The notes: a model not told the origin generated them from the letters alone. A stretch of 9,657 nt of DNA from Burkholderiaceae bacterium (GCA_019428955.1 JAHYJF010000124.1:1-9657), one strand, 5' to 3'. Positions 1 through 6,504 are shown, counted from the first letter of the stretch. Translations and numbers: made by a program.

Positions 1-75
1 ATTCCCTCTGTAAATATACTACGTATAATATATGGTAATCAATCCGGCAAGGCCCCTACCCGATGAAAGTGAGCG
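1..75 (+). promoter_or_regulatory. AT-rich leader with a possible sigma70-type promoter
   Basis: The first 40 bases are about 72% A+T, in sharp contrast to the GC-rich genes that follow. A perfect TATAAT lies at 24-29; a weak -35 candidate (TTCCCT, 2-7) is 16 bases upstream of it. An 18-base imperfect palindrome at 14-31 (7 of 9 pairs match, centred on ACGT) overlaps the -10 box and could be an operator. One frame is open from base 1 to a TGA at 64-66, so this could instead be the end of an upstream gene, though its codons are unlike those of the neighbours. The promoter reading is inference; AT-rich DNA produces TATAAT by chance. Confidence 0.35.
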
Positions 76-495
76 ATGCCCACCCCCCGCGAAGCCATCT
101 TCACCGCCCTTCACGCGGCGCTCTCGACCCTTCCCGCCACAACCCTGCGCGGTGACGTCCTGCCCGAGCGCGTGCCAACCGCTGGCCTCCTGATCCTGCG
201 CGATGGTGAGCCTGGGGAGCCGGAGGTGACACTATCGCCGCTGCGTTATTATTACGAGCACCGCGCCGAGATCGAGGCGGTGGTGCAGGGCGCCGACCGC
301 GACGCTGCATTCGACACGTTGACCGCCAGCATCGGCTCGGCGCTTGCCGCCGACCGCACGCTCGGCGGGCTCTGCGACTGGATCGAAGCGGAAGCGCCGC
401 GCCCGGTCGAACTGCCCGTCGAAGGTGCCGCGAGCCTGAAGGCGGCAGTGATCACCATCGTGCTGCACTATTCTACCGCAGATCCGCTGGCGTGA
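76..495 (+). CDS. Putative tail terminator / tail completion protein
   Basis: This 139-residue protein has the size and position of a siphophage tail terminator, the ring that caps the head-proximal end of the tail tube and joins it to the head. In the sequence, an N-terminal helix-like stretch (residues 1-20) is followed by strands, an aromatic patch YYYEHRAEIE near residue 58, and a block LGGLCDWIEAEAP near residue 97. The final strand, VITIVLHYSTADPL, is typical of terminator-like proteins that end in a strand pairing with the tube. The ATG at 76 is preceded by AAGTGAG, a weak ribosome site. It lies upstream of the tube gene, as in lambda (U before V) and HK97-like phages, but the nuclease gene now separates the two. 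The functional name rests on size, position and general resemblance, not on a diagnostic motif; a minor tail or head-tail joining protein is the alternative. Confidence 0.6.
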   Translation: MPTPREAIFTALHAALSTLPATTLRGDVLPERVPTAGLLILRDGEPGEPEVTLSPLRYYYEHRAEIEAVVQGADRDAAFDTLTASIGSALAADRTLGGLCDWIEAEAPRPVELPVEGAASLKAAVITIVLHYSTADPLA

Positions 496-501
496 AGACC
501 C

Positions 502-936
502 TCAACAGGTACCGTAGTAGCCCTTGGAGAACCGGCAGTATTCCTGCGCGACACCGGAGCGGATCATCGCGGCAGCGATGTCGCGACCGTCCGGCAAGGT
601 GCATTGCGCAACCAGCCGCCCATAGCGGTCCAGGTCACGAACGACACAGCGCAGATACTGGCCCGAAATCAGGTTGCGCATGGTTGCTGTCGCGGCAGGA
701 CCCCCTGCGGTGTTCCACTCTGGGGCATCCAGTCCCCAGACGCGAATCCTGCGGGACTCGCCCTTGAGCGTGAACGTGTCGCCGTCCTGCACCTTGCTCA
801 CGCGTGCTTCAATCACCGTGGCGGTCTGTGAGACTGCCGGTATCGGCGCAAGAACAACGGTCAGCGCGCCCAGTGCAATCGCCGCTGCGCGCAGGCGCCA
901 ATACTTGCGGATGTTGTGCAGGAATTCGGTGCTCAT
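502..936 (-). CDS. Secreted thermonuclease (staphylococcal nuclease-like, SNase family)
   Basis: This gene encodes a Ca2+-dependent-type DNA/RNA endonuclease predicted to leave the cytoplasm. With the ATG at 936 it is 144 residues. Residues 1-37 form a signal peptide: a basic n-region (NIRKYWRLR), then a hydrophobic core (AAAIALGALTVVLAPI) and AVSQ near the likely cleavage site. The SNase catalytic set is complete: D51 and D53 in DGDT (matching D19/D21), R65 (R35), D70 and E73 in LDAPE (D40/E43), and R107 in DRYGR (R87). Four cysteines (97, 112, 134, 144) could form disulfides, which fits an exported enzyme. A TTG at 972 would add 12 residues ahead of the signal peptide and is less likely. 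The gene points against the tail operon and its stop lies 6 bases from the stop of the tail-terminator gene, so the two converge. It looks like a cargo (moron) gene inside a tail module. Its periplasmic or extracellular role is not shown by the sequence. Confidence 0.9.
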   Translation of the reverse strand: MSTEFLHNIRKYWRLRAAAIALGALTVVLAPIPAVSQTATVIEARVSKVQDGDTFTLKGESRRIRVWGLDAPEWNTAGGPAATATMRNLISGQYLRCVVRDLDRYGRLVAQCTLPDGRDIAAAMIRSGVAQEYCRFSKGYYGTC

Positions 937-997
937 GCGGGAATGATGCCAGAGAGGCGTCGCGCTGGGCAAGCTAAACTGACGCTTTCATTCGGAT

Positions 998-1003
998 AAG
1001 GAG
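998..1003 (+). promoter_or_regulatory. Strong ribosome binding site of the tail tube gene
   Basis: A perfect AAGGAG sits 7 bases before the ATG at 1011. It is the best Shine-Dalgarno match in the window and fits the need for hundreds of tube subunits per virion. It also fixes the start of the tube gene. Confidence 0.8.
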
Positions 1004-1010
1004 TCCCCCC

Positions 1011-1949
1011 ATGGCACGTGCGCAAGGCGCGCGGGCGCAGATGGCGCTTGCGTTCGAGACGGTTTACGGCACCGCGCCCGCCAGCGGCTACAAGCTGATG
1101 CCCTTCGCGCGGGCAACGCTCGGCGCCGAGCAGCCGCTGCAGGCCTCGGAACTGCTGGGCTACGGCCGCGATCCCTTGGCCCCGATCAAGGACGCGGTGA
1201 CGGCGGATGGCGAGGTGGTGGTGCCGATCGATGTCGAGGCTTTCGGCTACTGGCTGAAGGCGGCGTTCGGGGCGCCCGCGACCTCGGGCACCACGCCCAA
1301 GACCCATACCTTCCAGTCGGGCAACTGGACCTTGCCCTCGATGGCGATCGAGGTAGCGATGCCCGAGGTGCCGCGCTACGCGATGTATGCAGGCTGCATG
1401 CTCGATCAGCTTTCCTGGCAGATGCAGCGCTCGGGCCTCCTGACCGCCACCGCGCGGCTCATCGCGCAGGGCGAGGCGATTGCGACGGTATCGGCGGCGG
1501 GCACGCCGACCGCGCTCGGGCTGCAGCGGTTCGGGCATTTCAACGGCACGGTGAAGCGCAACGGCACGGCCTTGGGCAACATGGTCTCGGCCGAGATCAC
1601 CTACGCCAACGGCCTCGACCGGATCGAGACGATCCGCGCGGACGGCAAGATCGAGGGCGCCGACCCCGGCATGGCCTCGCTGACGGGCCGCATCGAGGTG
1701 CGCTTTGCCGACAGCACACTGGTGAGCCAGGCCATCGACGGGTCACCTTGCGAATTGGAGTTCGTCTACAGCCTCGGCGCCAACGCGAGCTTCACCTTCA
1801 CCGCACATGCGGTCTACCTGCCGATCCCGCGCGTCGAGATTGCGGGGCCGCAAGGCGTGCAGGCGAGCTTTGACTGGCAGGCGGCAAAGGCCACCTCACC
1901 CGCCCGCATGTGCACCGCAACCCTCGTCAACACCGTCACGGGATACTGA
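1011..1949 (+). CDS. Phage major tail tube protein
   Basis: This 312-residue protein is the likely building block of the tail tube, forming stacked rings around the tape measure. The N-terminal part carries the pattern seen in long phage tube proteins (Phage_tube_2-like): MALAFETVYGTAP near residue 11, then SELLGYGRDPLAPIKDA, a strand pair ending in GEVVVPIDVEAFGYWLKAAFG near residues 67-87, and a flexible Gly/Thr/Ser loop. A second block at roughly residues 180-290 (FNGTVKRNGTALGNMVSAEI, then GLDRIE, LTGRIEVRFAD and FTFTAHAVYLPIPRVEI) looks like a repeat of the tube fold, so two tube domains per chain are likely. The start is fixed by AAGGAG 7 bases upstream. The gene sits directly before the chaperone gene (2-base gap), the usual order tube, chaperone, tape measure. 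Confidence 0.85.
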   Translation: MARAQGARAQMALAFETVYGTAPASGYKLMPFARATLGAEQPLQASELLGYGRDPLAPIKDAVTADGEVVVPIDVEAFGYWLKAAFGAPATSGTTPKTHTFQSGNWTLPSMAIEVAMPEVPRYAMYAGCMLDQLSWQMQRSGLLTATARLIAQGEAIATVSAAGTPTALGLQRFGHFNGTVKRNGTALGNMVSAEITYANGLDRIETIRADGKIEGADPGMASLTGRIEVRFADSTLVSQAIDGSPCELEFVYSLGANASFTFTAHAVYLPIPRVEIAGPQGVQASFDWQAAKATSPARMCTATLVNTVTGY

Positions 1950-1951
1950 GC

Positions 1952-2389
1952 ATGATCCGCCTGAACCTCACCCCCGAGCCGCAATGGCTCGAGATCGCCC
2001 CCGGGCTTCGCTTGCTGCTCGCCCCGATGAGCACCGCGCTGATGATGGCGGCGCGGTCTGATGCGGCACTGCGCGATCTGCCCGAGGAGGCCGACAACGA
2101 CACGCGCGGCATGGTCTTTGCCCGCGCCCTCGCCCGCCGCGCGCTCCTCGACTGGGAGGGGGTCGGAGATGCGGACGGCAACCCCATACCGGTGACGCCC
2201 GAAGGCATCGACGCCCTCCTGGATATCTTCCCGATCTTCGACGCCTTCCAGACCGAATTCGTAGGCAAGGGTCTGATGCTGGACGCTGAGGGAAACGCCT
2301 CATCGCCCTTGCCGAGTGGTCCTTCGGCGGGGGCGAGAGTTATTGCGCCGCCTGCGAGCGCGCCTGCCCCGACTGCCCCGCACGGCTGA
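1952..2389 (+). CDS. Tail assembly chaperone, short form (lambda gpG-like)
   Basis: The product is 145 residues. By position between tube and tape measure it is the G-type tail assembly chaperone, which coats the tape measure during tail assembly and is absent from the finished virion. The N-terminal half (residues 1-60, MIRLNLTPEPQWLEIAPGLR then a Met/Ala-rich helix) and the helix FARALARRALLDWEGVGD at about residues 53-70 form the conserved part. After residue 115 the zero frame becomes a Pro/Ala/Ser-rich low-complexity tail (PPASAPAPTAPHG), typical of frame that is read only when the shift fails. The ATG at 1952 lies 2 bases after the tube stop. A longer reading from 1910 lies inside the tube gene and is not favoured. 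A slippery site at 2290-2296 allows a longer product (see the 1952-2619 entry). Confidence 0.8.
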   Translation: MIRLNLTPEPQWLEIAPGLRLLLAPMSTALMMAARSDAALRDLPEEADNDTRGMVFARALARRALLDWEGVGDADGNPIPVTPEGIDALLDIFPIFDAFQTEFVGKGLMLDAEGNASSPLPSGPSAGARVIAPPASAPAPTAPHG

Positions 2390-2619
2390 ACAGGCCACAG
2401 AGCATCGAGGGCGAGCAGGTCTGGGACCTTGTTGGCCGCATCGGTGGCCAGCTGCGCCTCGCGGGCAACGCGGTGATCGGCTGGGACATGGGCGCGGTGC
2501 TGGCGCTGGGCGCGGCATTGGGCATCAGCCCGCGCGCTATGGCGGAACTCCTGCCCGGCATCGAGGCGGTGATGGTGCGCAAGATGAACGAGAGGATCGG
2601 GAGCGGCGAGCATGGTTGA
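1952..2619 (+). CDS. Tail assembly chaperone, -1 frameshifted long form (lambda gpGT-like)
   Basis: Slippage by -1 on G GGA AAC (2290-2296) joins the first 115 residues to a 107-residue extension starting RLIALAEWSF at 2296 and ending at TGA 2617-2619, giving 222 residues. The extension frame has a stop at 2287-2289 just before the heptamer and no ATG, GTG or TTG until GTG at 2473. Its conserved-looking start can therefore hardly be reached except by frameshift. The extension holds a four-cysteine motif (C132, C135, C139, C142; CX2CX3CX2C), a block GEQVWDLVGRIGGQLRLAGN, and a helical end (MAELLPGIEAVMVRKMNERI). Its stop overlaps the tape-measure ATG by 8 bases, which fits translational coupling. 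In lambda the T part recruits tube protein to the gpG/tape-measure complex; the same role is inferred here. The region could be annotated elsewhere as a separate hypothetical gene. Confidence 0.8.
2290..2336 (+). promoter_or_regulatory. Programmed -1 ribosomal frameshift signal (slippery heptamer plus stem-loop)
   Basis: The heptamer GGGAAAC at 2290-2296 is in the X XXY YYZ phase of the upstream frame (GAG GGA AAC). Six bases later a stem-loop runs from 2303 to 2336. Arm 2303-2316 pairs with 2323-2336 in 14 consecutive pairs (11 Watson-Crick, 3 G-U) around a 6-base loop (TGGTCC). Heptamer, spacer length and stem match known -1 frameshift elements, including lambda G/GT (G GGA AAG). AAC in the A site is usually less slippery than AAG or AAA in bacteria, so efficiency may be low; lambda itself shifts at only a few percent. 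Confidence 0.8.
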
Positions 2620-5038
2620 GAAACGCATTTCCGTCCGCCTCTCCGCGGAGGGCGGCAAACAGGTCCGCGCCGAACTCACCGGCATCGGTGCCGCCGGGGC
2701 CGAGGGCTTCGGGCGGGTCTCGCGCGAGGCGGAACTGGCCAATGCGCGGCTGGCGGCTTTCGCGCGCCGTGCGGCCATGGTGGCGGCAGCGGCGGTCTCG
2801 GCGGCTGCCGCTGCCGGGGTGGCGCTGATCCGTTCGGGGCTCACCGGCATCGATGCGCAGGCGAAGCTCGCGCAGTCGATGGACACGACCGTCGCCAGCA
2901 TCCAGACGCTCGCATGGGCCGGGGACCTGGCGGGCGTCTCGCTCGGCGAGATCGAGCAGGCGGCGGGCATGCTGACCCGGCGGCTCAGCGAAGCCGCAAC
3001 CGGCGCCGGGCCTGCGGTGGCGGCACTTGGCAAGCTGCGGCTTGCGGCAAATGATCTGCAGGCGCTGCCGCTCGACGAGCGCATTGCGGCAATCCAGGAT
3101 GCCCTGGTCGCTTATGTGCCCGAGGCCGAACGTGCCGCGGTGGCATCCGACCTCTTCGGCGACCGCGCCTCTCTGGTGTTCACCCGGATCGACACCGCAA
3201 CCCTGCGGCAGGCGAGCACGGATGTGCGGGCCTTCGGCGTGGTGGTGTCGCAAACCGATGCCGCGCAGATCGAACGTACCAATGATGCGATCGCGCGGCT
3301 CGGGCTGCTCGGTAAGGGCCTCGCCAACCAGTTGGCTGTGGCGGCAGCCCCGGCGCTCGAAGGCCTCGCCGATGCGCTGGCGCGGCTTACCGCAACGACC
3401 GGCCCGGTGGGTGGCGCGATTGCGGCCCTCCTCGACAACCTCGACCGCTTCGCCGCCTATGCAACGGTGGCGGCGGTGGCCCTCACGCTGCGCATGACGC
3501 CCGCGGTGATCGCGGGGGCGCTTGCGGTGGCGCGCCTCACGCAGGCGCTGGTGCTGACGCGTGCGGCGCTCATTCGAACCGGCTGGGGCGCTGCAGTGGT
3601 GCTTGCCGGGGAACTGGCCTATCGCATCTCCCGCGCGGGCGAGGCGGCGGATGCCTCGTCTGAAGCGCAGGCGCGGATGAACGAGGCGCTCGGCATCTAT
3701 GCGCAGGTCGGCGGCCCCAATGCCCGCGCCGAGGCGATTGCGGCGACACAGGCCTATGTCGATGAGGCCGCCGCCAAGCTCGAAAGCGCGGAAGCCTCGT
3801 TGGCACTCCTGCGCGCCATGCAGCAGGAAGCCCAAGCCCGGGTGCCCGAAGGCTTCACCGCAGGCGCCTTCGCCAACGACATGGCGGCGAACGATCTGCG
3901 GCTGGCGGTCGAGGCGGCGGACGCGCTGCAGGCGGAACTGACCGCAGCAAGGGCGCGGCTTGCGGAACTCGAGGCTTCCGATCCGGCGGCACCGCTGGTC
4001 GCCGCTTCAGGTGCCGCCGCCACGCTCAGCGGCGCCCTTGCAGGGGCCACGACGCGCGCGACGCGGCTTGCGGCGGCGCTCGGCAAGGCGCCCGAAGCGC
4101 TCGCCAGCCTGCAGGATCAGGCGGCGGTGATCTCGGCCGGGCTCAATGCCGCGGCGATGGGCTATGACCGGCTCGGGATCTCGGCCGCGCAATACCGCGC
4201 CGGGCTCGAGCGGGAATATGGTCTGGCGCAACTCACGCATTACGAACAGCGGCAACTGGCCGAAGAGCAGATCGAGGCGCGCGTGGCGCTCTTTGCCGCG
4301 AACCAGCGCCGCCAGGCCGAACTCGATGCCTATCTCGCGGGGCTGGCAGAACTCCCCGCTGCGGAAGCCGCGGCTGGCAGTGCCGCTGTGGCGGCGGCGG
4401 AACAGGCGGCGACCGGCTGGGCGGCGGTGACCGCGGCGCTCGGCGATTATGCAACCTCCGCGATGGACTGGGGCAAGGGGCTGGGCGAGACATTGAGCCG
4501 CGCCTTCCAGAGCGCAGAATCGGCCTTCCGGACCTTTGCGATGAACGGTAAGCTCGACTTCAAGGGCCTCGTGCAATCGATCCTCGCCGATCTCGCCACC
4601 CTCGCCTTCAAGAGCGCGGTGCTGGGGCCGATCGCCAAATGGCTGGGCTCCACCTTCCCGGCGCTCTTTGCCCCGGTCGCGCATGCGGGCGGCATGGTCG
4701 GGGCGGCGGGGCCGACGCGCGCGGTCTCGCCGCTTCTGTTCGCCGGGGCACCACTTCTGCATTCCGGCGGTTGGGCGGGGCTCGCACCCGACGAGGTGCC
4801 GACCATCCTGCAGCGCGGCGAGCGGGTGCTGTCGCGCCGCGAGGTGGCCGCGGGGCTGGGTGCGGGTGGCAATGGCGGCACCAATGGAGGCGGCGTTCAC
4901 ATCAGCATCGATGCGCGGGGTGCCGTCGCAGGTGTCGCCGAGCAGATCGATGCGAAGCTGCGCGCCGCGCTACCCGAGATTGCCCGCATCGCCAAAGCCA
5001 GCGTTGCCGACGGTCGCCGCCGTGGCCATGCGCTCTGA
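2612..5038 (+). CDS. Tail tape measure protein
   Basis: This 808-residue protein sets tail length and sits inside the tube until DNA ejection. It opens with MVEKRISVRLSAEGG, a typical tape-measure start. A hydrophobic Ala-rich segment follows at about residues 53-73, with a further hydrophobic region at about 280-345 (TVAAVALTL, ALVLTRAALI, AAVVLAGELAY). Long Ala/Glu/Gln/Arg-rich helical stretches with coiled-coil character occupy roughly 355-460 and 510-590. The C-terminal part matches the lambda tape-measure C-terminal family: AFQSAESAFRTFAMNGKLDF, then LVQSILADLATLAFKSAVLG at about residues 630-675. It is followed by HSGGWAGLAPDEVPTILQRG and ERVLSRREV at about 720-745, a common ending motif, and a Gly-rich linker. 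At about 0.15 nm per helical residue, the length would predict a tail near 120 nm (inference). Its ATG lies inside the end of the chaperone extension. Confidence 0.93.
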   Translation: MVEKRISVRLSAEGGKQVRAELTGIGAAGAEGFGRVSREAELANARLAAFARRAAMVAAAAVSAAAAAGVALIRSGLTGIDAQAKLAQSMDTTVASIQTLAWAGDLAGVSLGEIEQAAGMLTRRLSEAATGAGPAVAALGKLRLAANDLQALPLDERIAAIQDALVAYVPEAERAAVASDLFGDRASLVFTRIDTATLRQASTDVRAFGVVVSQTDAAQIERTNDAIARLGLLGKGLANQLAVAAAPALEGLADALARLTATTGPVGGAIAALLDNLDRFAAYATVAAVALTLRMTPAVIAGALAVARLTQALVLTRAALIRTGWGAAVVLAGELAYRISRAGEAADASSEAQARMNEALGIYAQVGGPNARAEAIAATQAYVDEAAAKLESAEASLALLRAMQQEAQARVPEGFTAGAFANDMAANDLRLAVEAADALQAELTAARARLAELEASDPAAPLVAASGAAATLSGALAGATTRATRLAAALGKAPEALASLQDQAAVISAGLNAAAMGYDRLGISAAQYRAGLEREYGLAQLTHYEQRQLAEEQIEARVALFAANQRRQAELDAYLAGLAELPAAEAAAGSAAVAAAEQAATGWAAVTAALGDYATSAMDWGKGLGETLSRAFQSAESAFRTFAMNGKLDFKGLVQSILADLATLAFKSAVLGPIAKWLGSTFPALFAPVAHAGGMVGAAGPTRAVSPLLFAGAPLLHSGGWAGLAPDEVPTILQRGERVLSRREVAAGLGAGGNGGTNGGGVHISIDARGAVAGVAEQIDAKLRAALPEIARIAKASVADGRRRGHAL

Positions 5039-5053
5039 GCGAAGAGGCCACCG

Positions 5054-5647
5054 ATGATCCCCGAACTGCCCCTGACCCTGATCGCCAGCCTCGAGCGGCG
5101 CTTCATTACCGCCACCTCGCTCGCCACCTCGCCCTTCACCGGTTCCGCGCAACTGCAGGACTGGGGCGGCGAATGGTGGGAATATCAGATCGAGATGGCG
5201 CAGACCCGGGGGCGCGATGGCCGCCGATTGGCGGCCTTCTTCGCCGAGCTTGGGGGTCCGCGCGGGCGGTTCCTGTTCCGCGATCCGTCGATCAGGCAGA
5301 GCCCCGGCGCGGGTGAGCCCGTGGTCGATGGTGCCGGGCAGTCGGGCAACGCGCTGGCGACGCGGGGCTGGGTGGCGAATGAACCCGCGCTCATGGCAGG
5401 CGACTTCTTCTCGCTGGGGAGCGACAGTGCGACGCGGCTTTATCAGGTCACCGCAGATGCCACGGCTGATGCAGAGGGGCGCGCCACGCTCGCCCTCGTG
5501 CCGCGGCTGCGGGCATCCCCCGCCGACGCCACCCCGCTCGAGATCGCCGCCCCGGCGGTGCTGCTGCGCCTTACCGCCCCGGTCGCCACCCGCATCGGTC
5601 GCGTCGAAAGCTACCGTTTCTCCTTCACCGCCCGCGAGGCGCTATGA
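5054..5647 (+). CDS. Tail protein downstream of the tape measure, distal-tail-like
   Basis: This 197-residue protein probably forms part of the tail tip, in the position taken by the distal tail protein in siphophages and by gene g12 in the Rhodobacter gene transfer agent. It starts MIPELPLTLIASLERRFITA and continues with strands around WGGEWWEYQIEM (residues 36-47). A helix, DGRRLAAFFAELGGPRGRFL at about residues 55-74, is followed by FRDPS. Repeated beta segments come next, ending TRIGRVESYRFSFTAREAL. I do not see the DUF2460 signature of the GTA distal tail protein, so this is a functional analogue by position rather than a recognised homologue. The ATG has AGAGG 6 bases upstream, and the stop overlaps the next ATG in ATGA, so the two genes are translationally coupled. 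Confidence 0.65.
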   Translation: MIPELPLTLIASLERRFITATSLATSPFTGSAQLQDWGGEWWEYQIEMAQTRGRDGRRLAAFFAELGGPRGRFLFRDPSIRQSPGAGEPVVDGAGQSGNALATRGWVANEPALMAGDFFSLGSDSATRLYQVTADATADAEGRATLALVPRLRASPADATPLEIAAPAVLLRLTAPVATRIGRVESYRFSFTAREAL

Positions 5648-6204
5648 GCCGCGATCTCAGCCCTGCCTTTGCCGCCGCCCTCGCCGAAGCAGACCTGCGC
5701 CCGGCGCTCTTCTTCGAGGGCCAGTTCGCTTCCGGCTGGCTGCGCCTCTGGACCGGACTGGGCGAGATCGCCTGGAACGGCGCGCTCTGGGCCGGGGCGG
5801 GTTCGCTCCTTGCTGTCAGCAGCATTGACGAGCGCGGCGAGGTGGTGGCCTCGGGCACCACGATCTCGCTTTCCGGCGTGCCGCTCGACATGGTGCAACT
5901 GGCCATCGCCGAGGCGCGCCAGGGTCTGCCCGGCCGCATCTGGCTGGCGCTGCTGACCGAGGACGGTGCCATCATCGCCGACCCGGTACAGGCCTTTGCG
6001 GGCCGTCTCGATGTGCCGCAGATCACCGACGATGCCGCCACCTGCACCATCACGCTGAGCTACGAGAGCCGCCTGATCGATCTCACCACCCCCCGAAGCT
6101 GGCGCTACACCCACGAGAGCCAGCAAGCGCTGCACCTTGGTGACCGGGGCTTCGAGTATGTGACCGCGATTCAGGACAAGGAAGTGACCTGGGGGCGAGG
6201 GTGA
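5644..6204 (+). CDS. Tail tip / hub-type protein (unnamed phage family)
   Basis: This 186-residue beta-rich protein fits the second tail-tip gene after the tape measure, where GTA g13 (DUF2163 hub) stands. Visible features are FFEGQFASGWLRLWTGLGEI followed by W-G-A-L-W-A-G-A-G-S (residues 23-55), then SSIDERGEVVASGTTISLSG (59-78) and a middle VQAFAGRLDVPQITDD (about 119-134). It ends YTHESQQALHLGDRGFEYVT, then IQDKEVTWG, a closing pattern I know from many prophage tail proteins. I do not assign a named domain with certainty. It overlaps the preceding gene by 4 bases (ATGA). It is the last gene before the composition change and the terminator at 6329-6358, although the next tail gene would be expected to follow immediately. 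Confidence 0.65.
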   Translation: MSRDLSPAFAAALAEADLRPALFFEGQFASGWLRLWTGLGEIAWNGALWAGAGSLLAVSSIDERGEVVASGTTISLSGVPLDMVQLAIAEARQGLPGRIWLALLTEDGAIIADPVQAFAGRLDVPQITDDAATCTITLSYESRLIDLTTPRSWRYTHESQQALHLGDRGFEYVTAIQDKEVTWGRG

Positions 6205-6328
6205 GAGGGGGGGAGGTTGAACGGCGCGCGGCGGGTTCGGGCCCTTCAACGACATTAGGGTACGGCATGGCCGGACGGGGCATCTCGCGGATGCTGCAGG
6301 GCGTTGGGCCCCAACCGGCCTCTCGGGA
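6205..6328. other. Non-coding stretch between the tail-tip gene and the terminator
   Basis: No supported gene is present. It begins with a G-rich run just after the stop. It contains a GTTGAA/TTCAAC inverted repeat (6216-6221 with 6245-6250) that has no T-tract after it, and a 13-base palindrome GTTGGGCCCCAAC (6303-6315). Either could be an RNA hairpin or a protein site; nothing shows which. Confidence 0.5.
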
Positions 6329-6358
6329 CGCATGACAGGCACCTCATGCGAATTTTTT
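6329..6358 (+). terminator. Intrinsic (Rho-independent) terminator
   Basis: A perfect 7-bp stem CGCATGA / TCATGCG (6329-6335 and 6344-6350) with an 8-base loop is followed by AA and six T residues (6353-6358). The T-tract lies on the + strand side, so it would stop transcription coming from the tail operon. The stem is short with moderate GC, so read-through is possible and would be needed for the downstream tail genes unless they have their own promoter or antitermination acts. Confidence 0.8.
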
Positions 6359-6365
6359 ACGTGAG

Positions 6366-6396
6366 GTTGCGCTATCACGTTCAGTGCAACTTGACT
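6366..6396 (+). promoter_or_regulatory. Inverted repeat abutting a possible -35 box upstream of the XRE gene
   Basis: Arms GTTGCGCT (6366-6373) and AGTGCAAC (6383-6390) are inverted repeats matching at 7 of 8 positions across a 9-base spacer. The repeat ends exactly where TTGACT (6391-6396), a 5-of-6 match to the -35 consensus, begins. I find no good -10 box at 16-18 bases; TACTTG at 6413 is poor. An operator-plus-promoter arrangement for the regulator gene downstream is plausible, but the promoter itself is weakly supported. Confidence 0.4.
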
Positions 6397-6449
6397 CTAC
6401 CCTAGATTGTTTTACTTGGCTCAGGCTAGGCTAAATGGTGCAGTCGTCA

Positions 6450-6466
6450 CCGATGATCTGCATCGG
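6450..6466. promoter_or_regulatory. Perfect dyad CCGATG-N5-CATCGG, possible regulator operator
   Basis: This 17-base site has perfect 6-base arms and a 5-base centre and lies 38 bases before the first possible start of the XRE-family gene. The size and symmetry suit a dimeric helix-turn-helix repressor, and autoregulation is the usual arrangement for such genes. A hairpin in the 5' leader of the mRNA is the alternative. No T-tract follows, so it is not a terminator. Confidence 0.45.
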
Positions 6467-6504
6467 GGAGCCTTTATCTAGCTGCGAGGCAACCTATAGG
6501 GAAT

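Noticed and set aside
492..946. Plus-strand open frames across the nuclease gene
   Set aside because: Composition is random-looking, while the minus strand gives a complete SNase with all catalytic residues.
937..1010. Promoters for the nuclease (minus) or tube gene (plus)
   Set aside because: Only 3-of-6 matches at -35 and -10 (for example TTATCC/TAGCTT on the minus strand), which is chance level.
1910..1951. Earlier ATG for the chaperone gene inside the tube gene
   Set aside because: It would add 14 residues overlapping the tube end. The ATG at 1952, 2 bases after the tube stop, fits operon spacing and gives a sensible N-terminus.
1936..3835. Minus-strand open frames of 382 and 432 codons across the chaperone and tape-measure genes
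   Set aside because: Low-complexity Arg/Ser/Ala composition, antisense to well-supported tail genes, and no ribosome site or family resemblance.
6216..6250. GTTGAA/TTCAAC hairpin as a terminator
   Set aside because: The loop is long, the inner pairing imperfect, and no T-tract follows; the hairpin at 6329-6358 is the convincing terminator.
6342..6366. CCTCATG / CGTGAGG hairpin overlapping the terminator
   Set aside because: Its T-tract would lie in the loop, and it competes with the perfect terminator stem. An attenuator-like switch cannot be argued from this alone.
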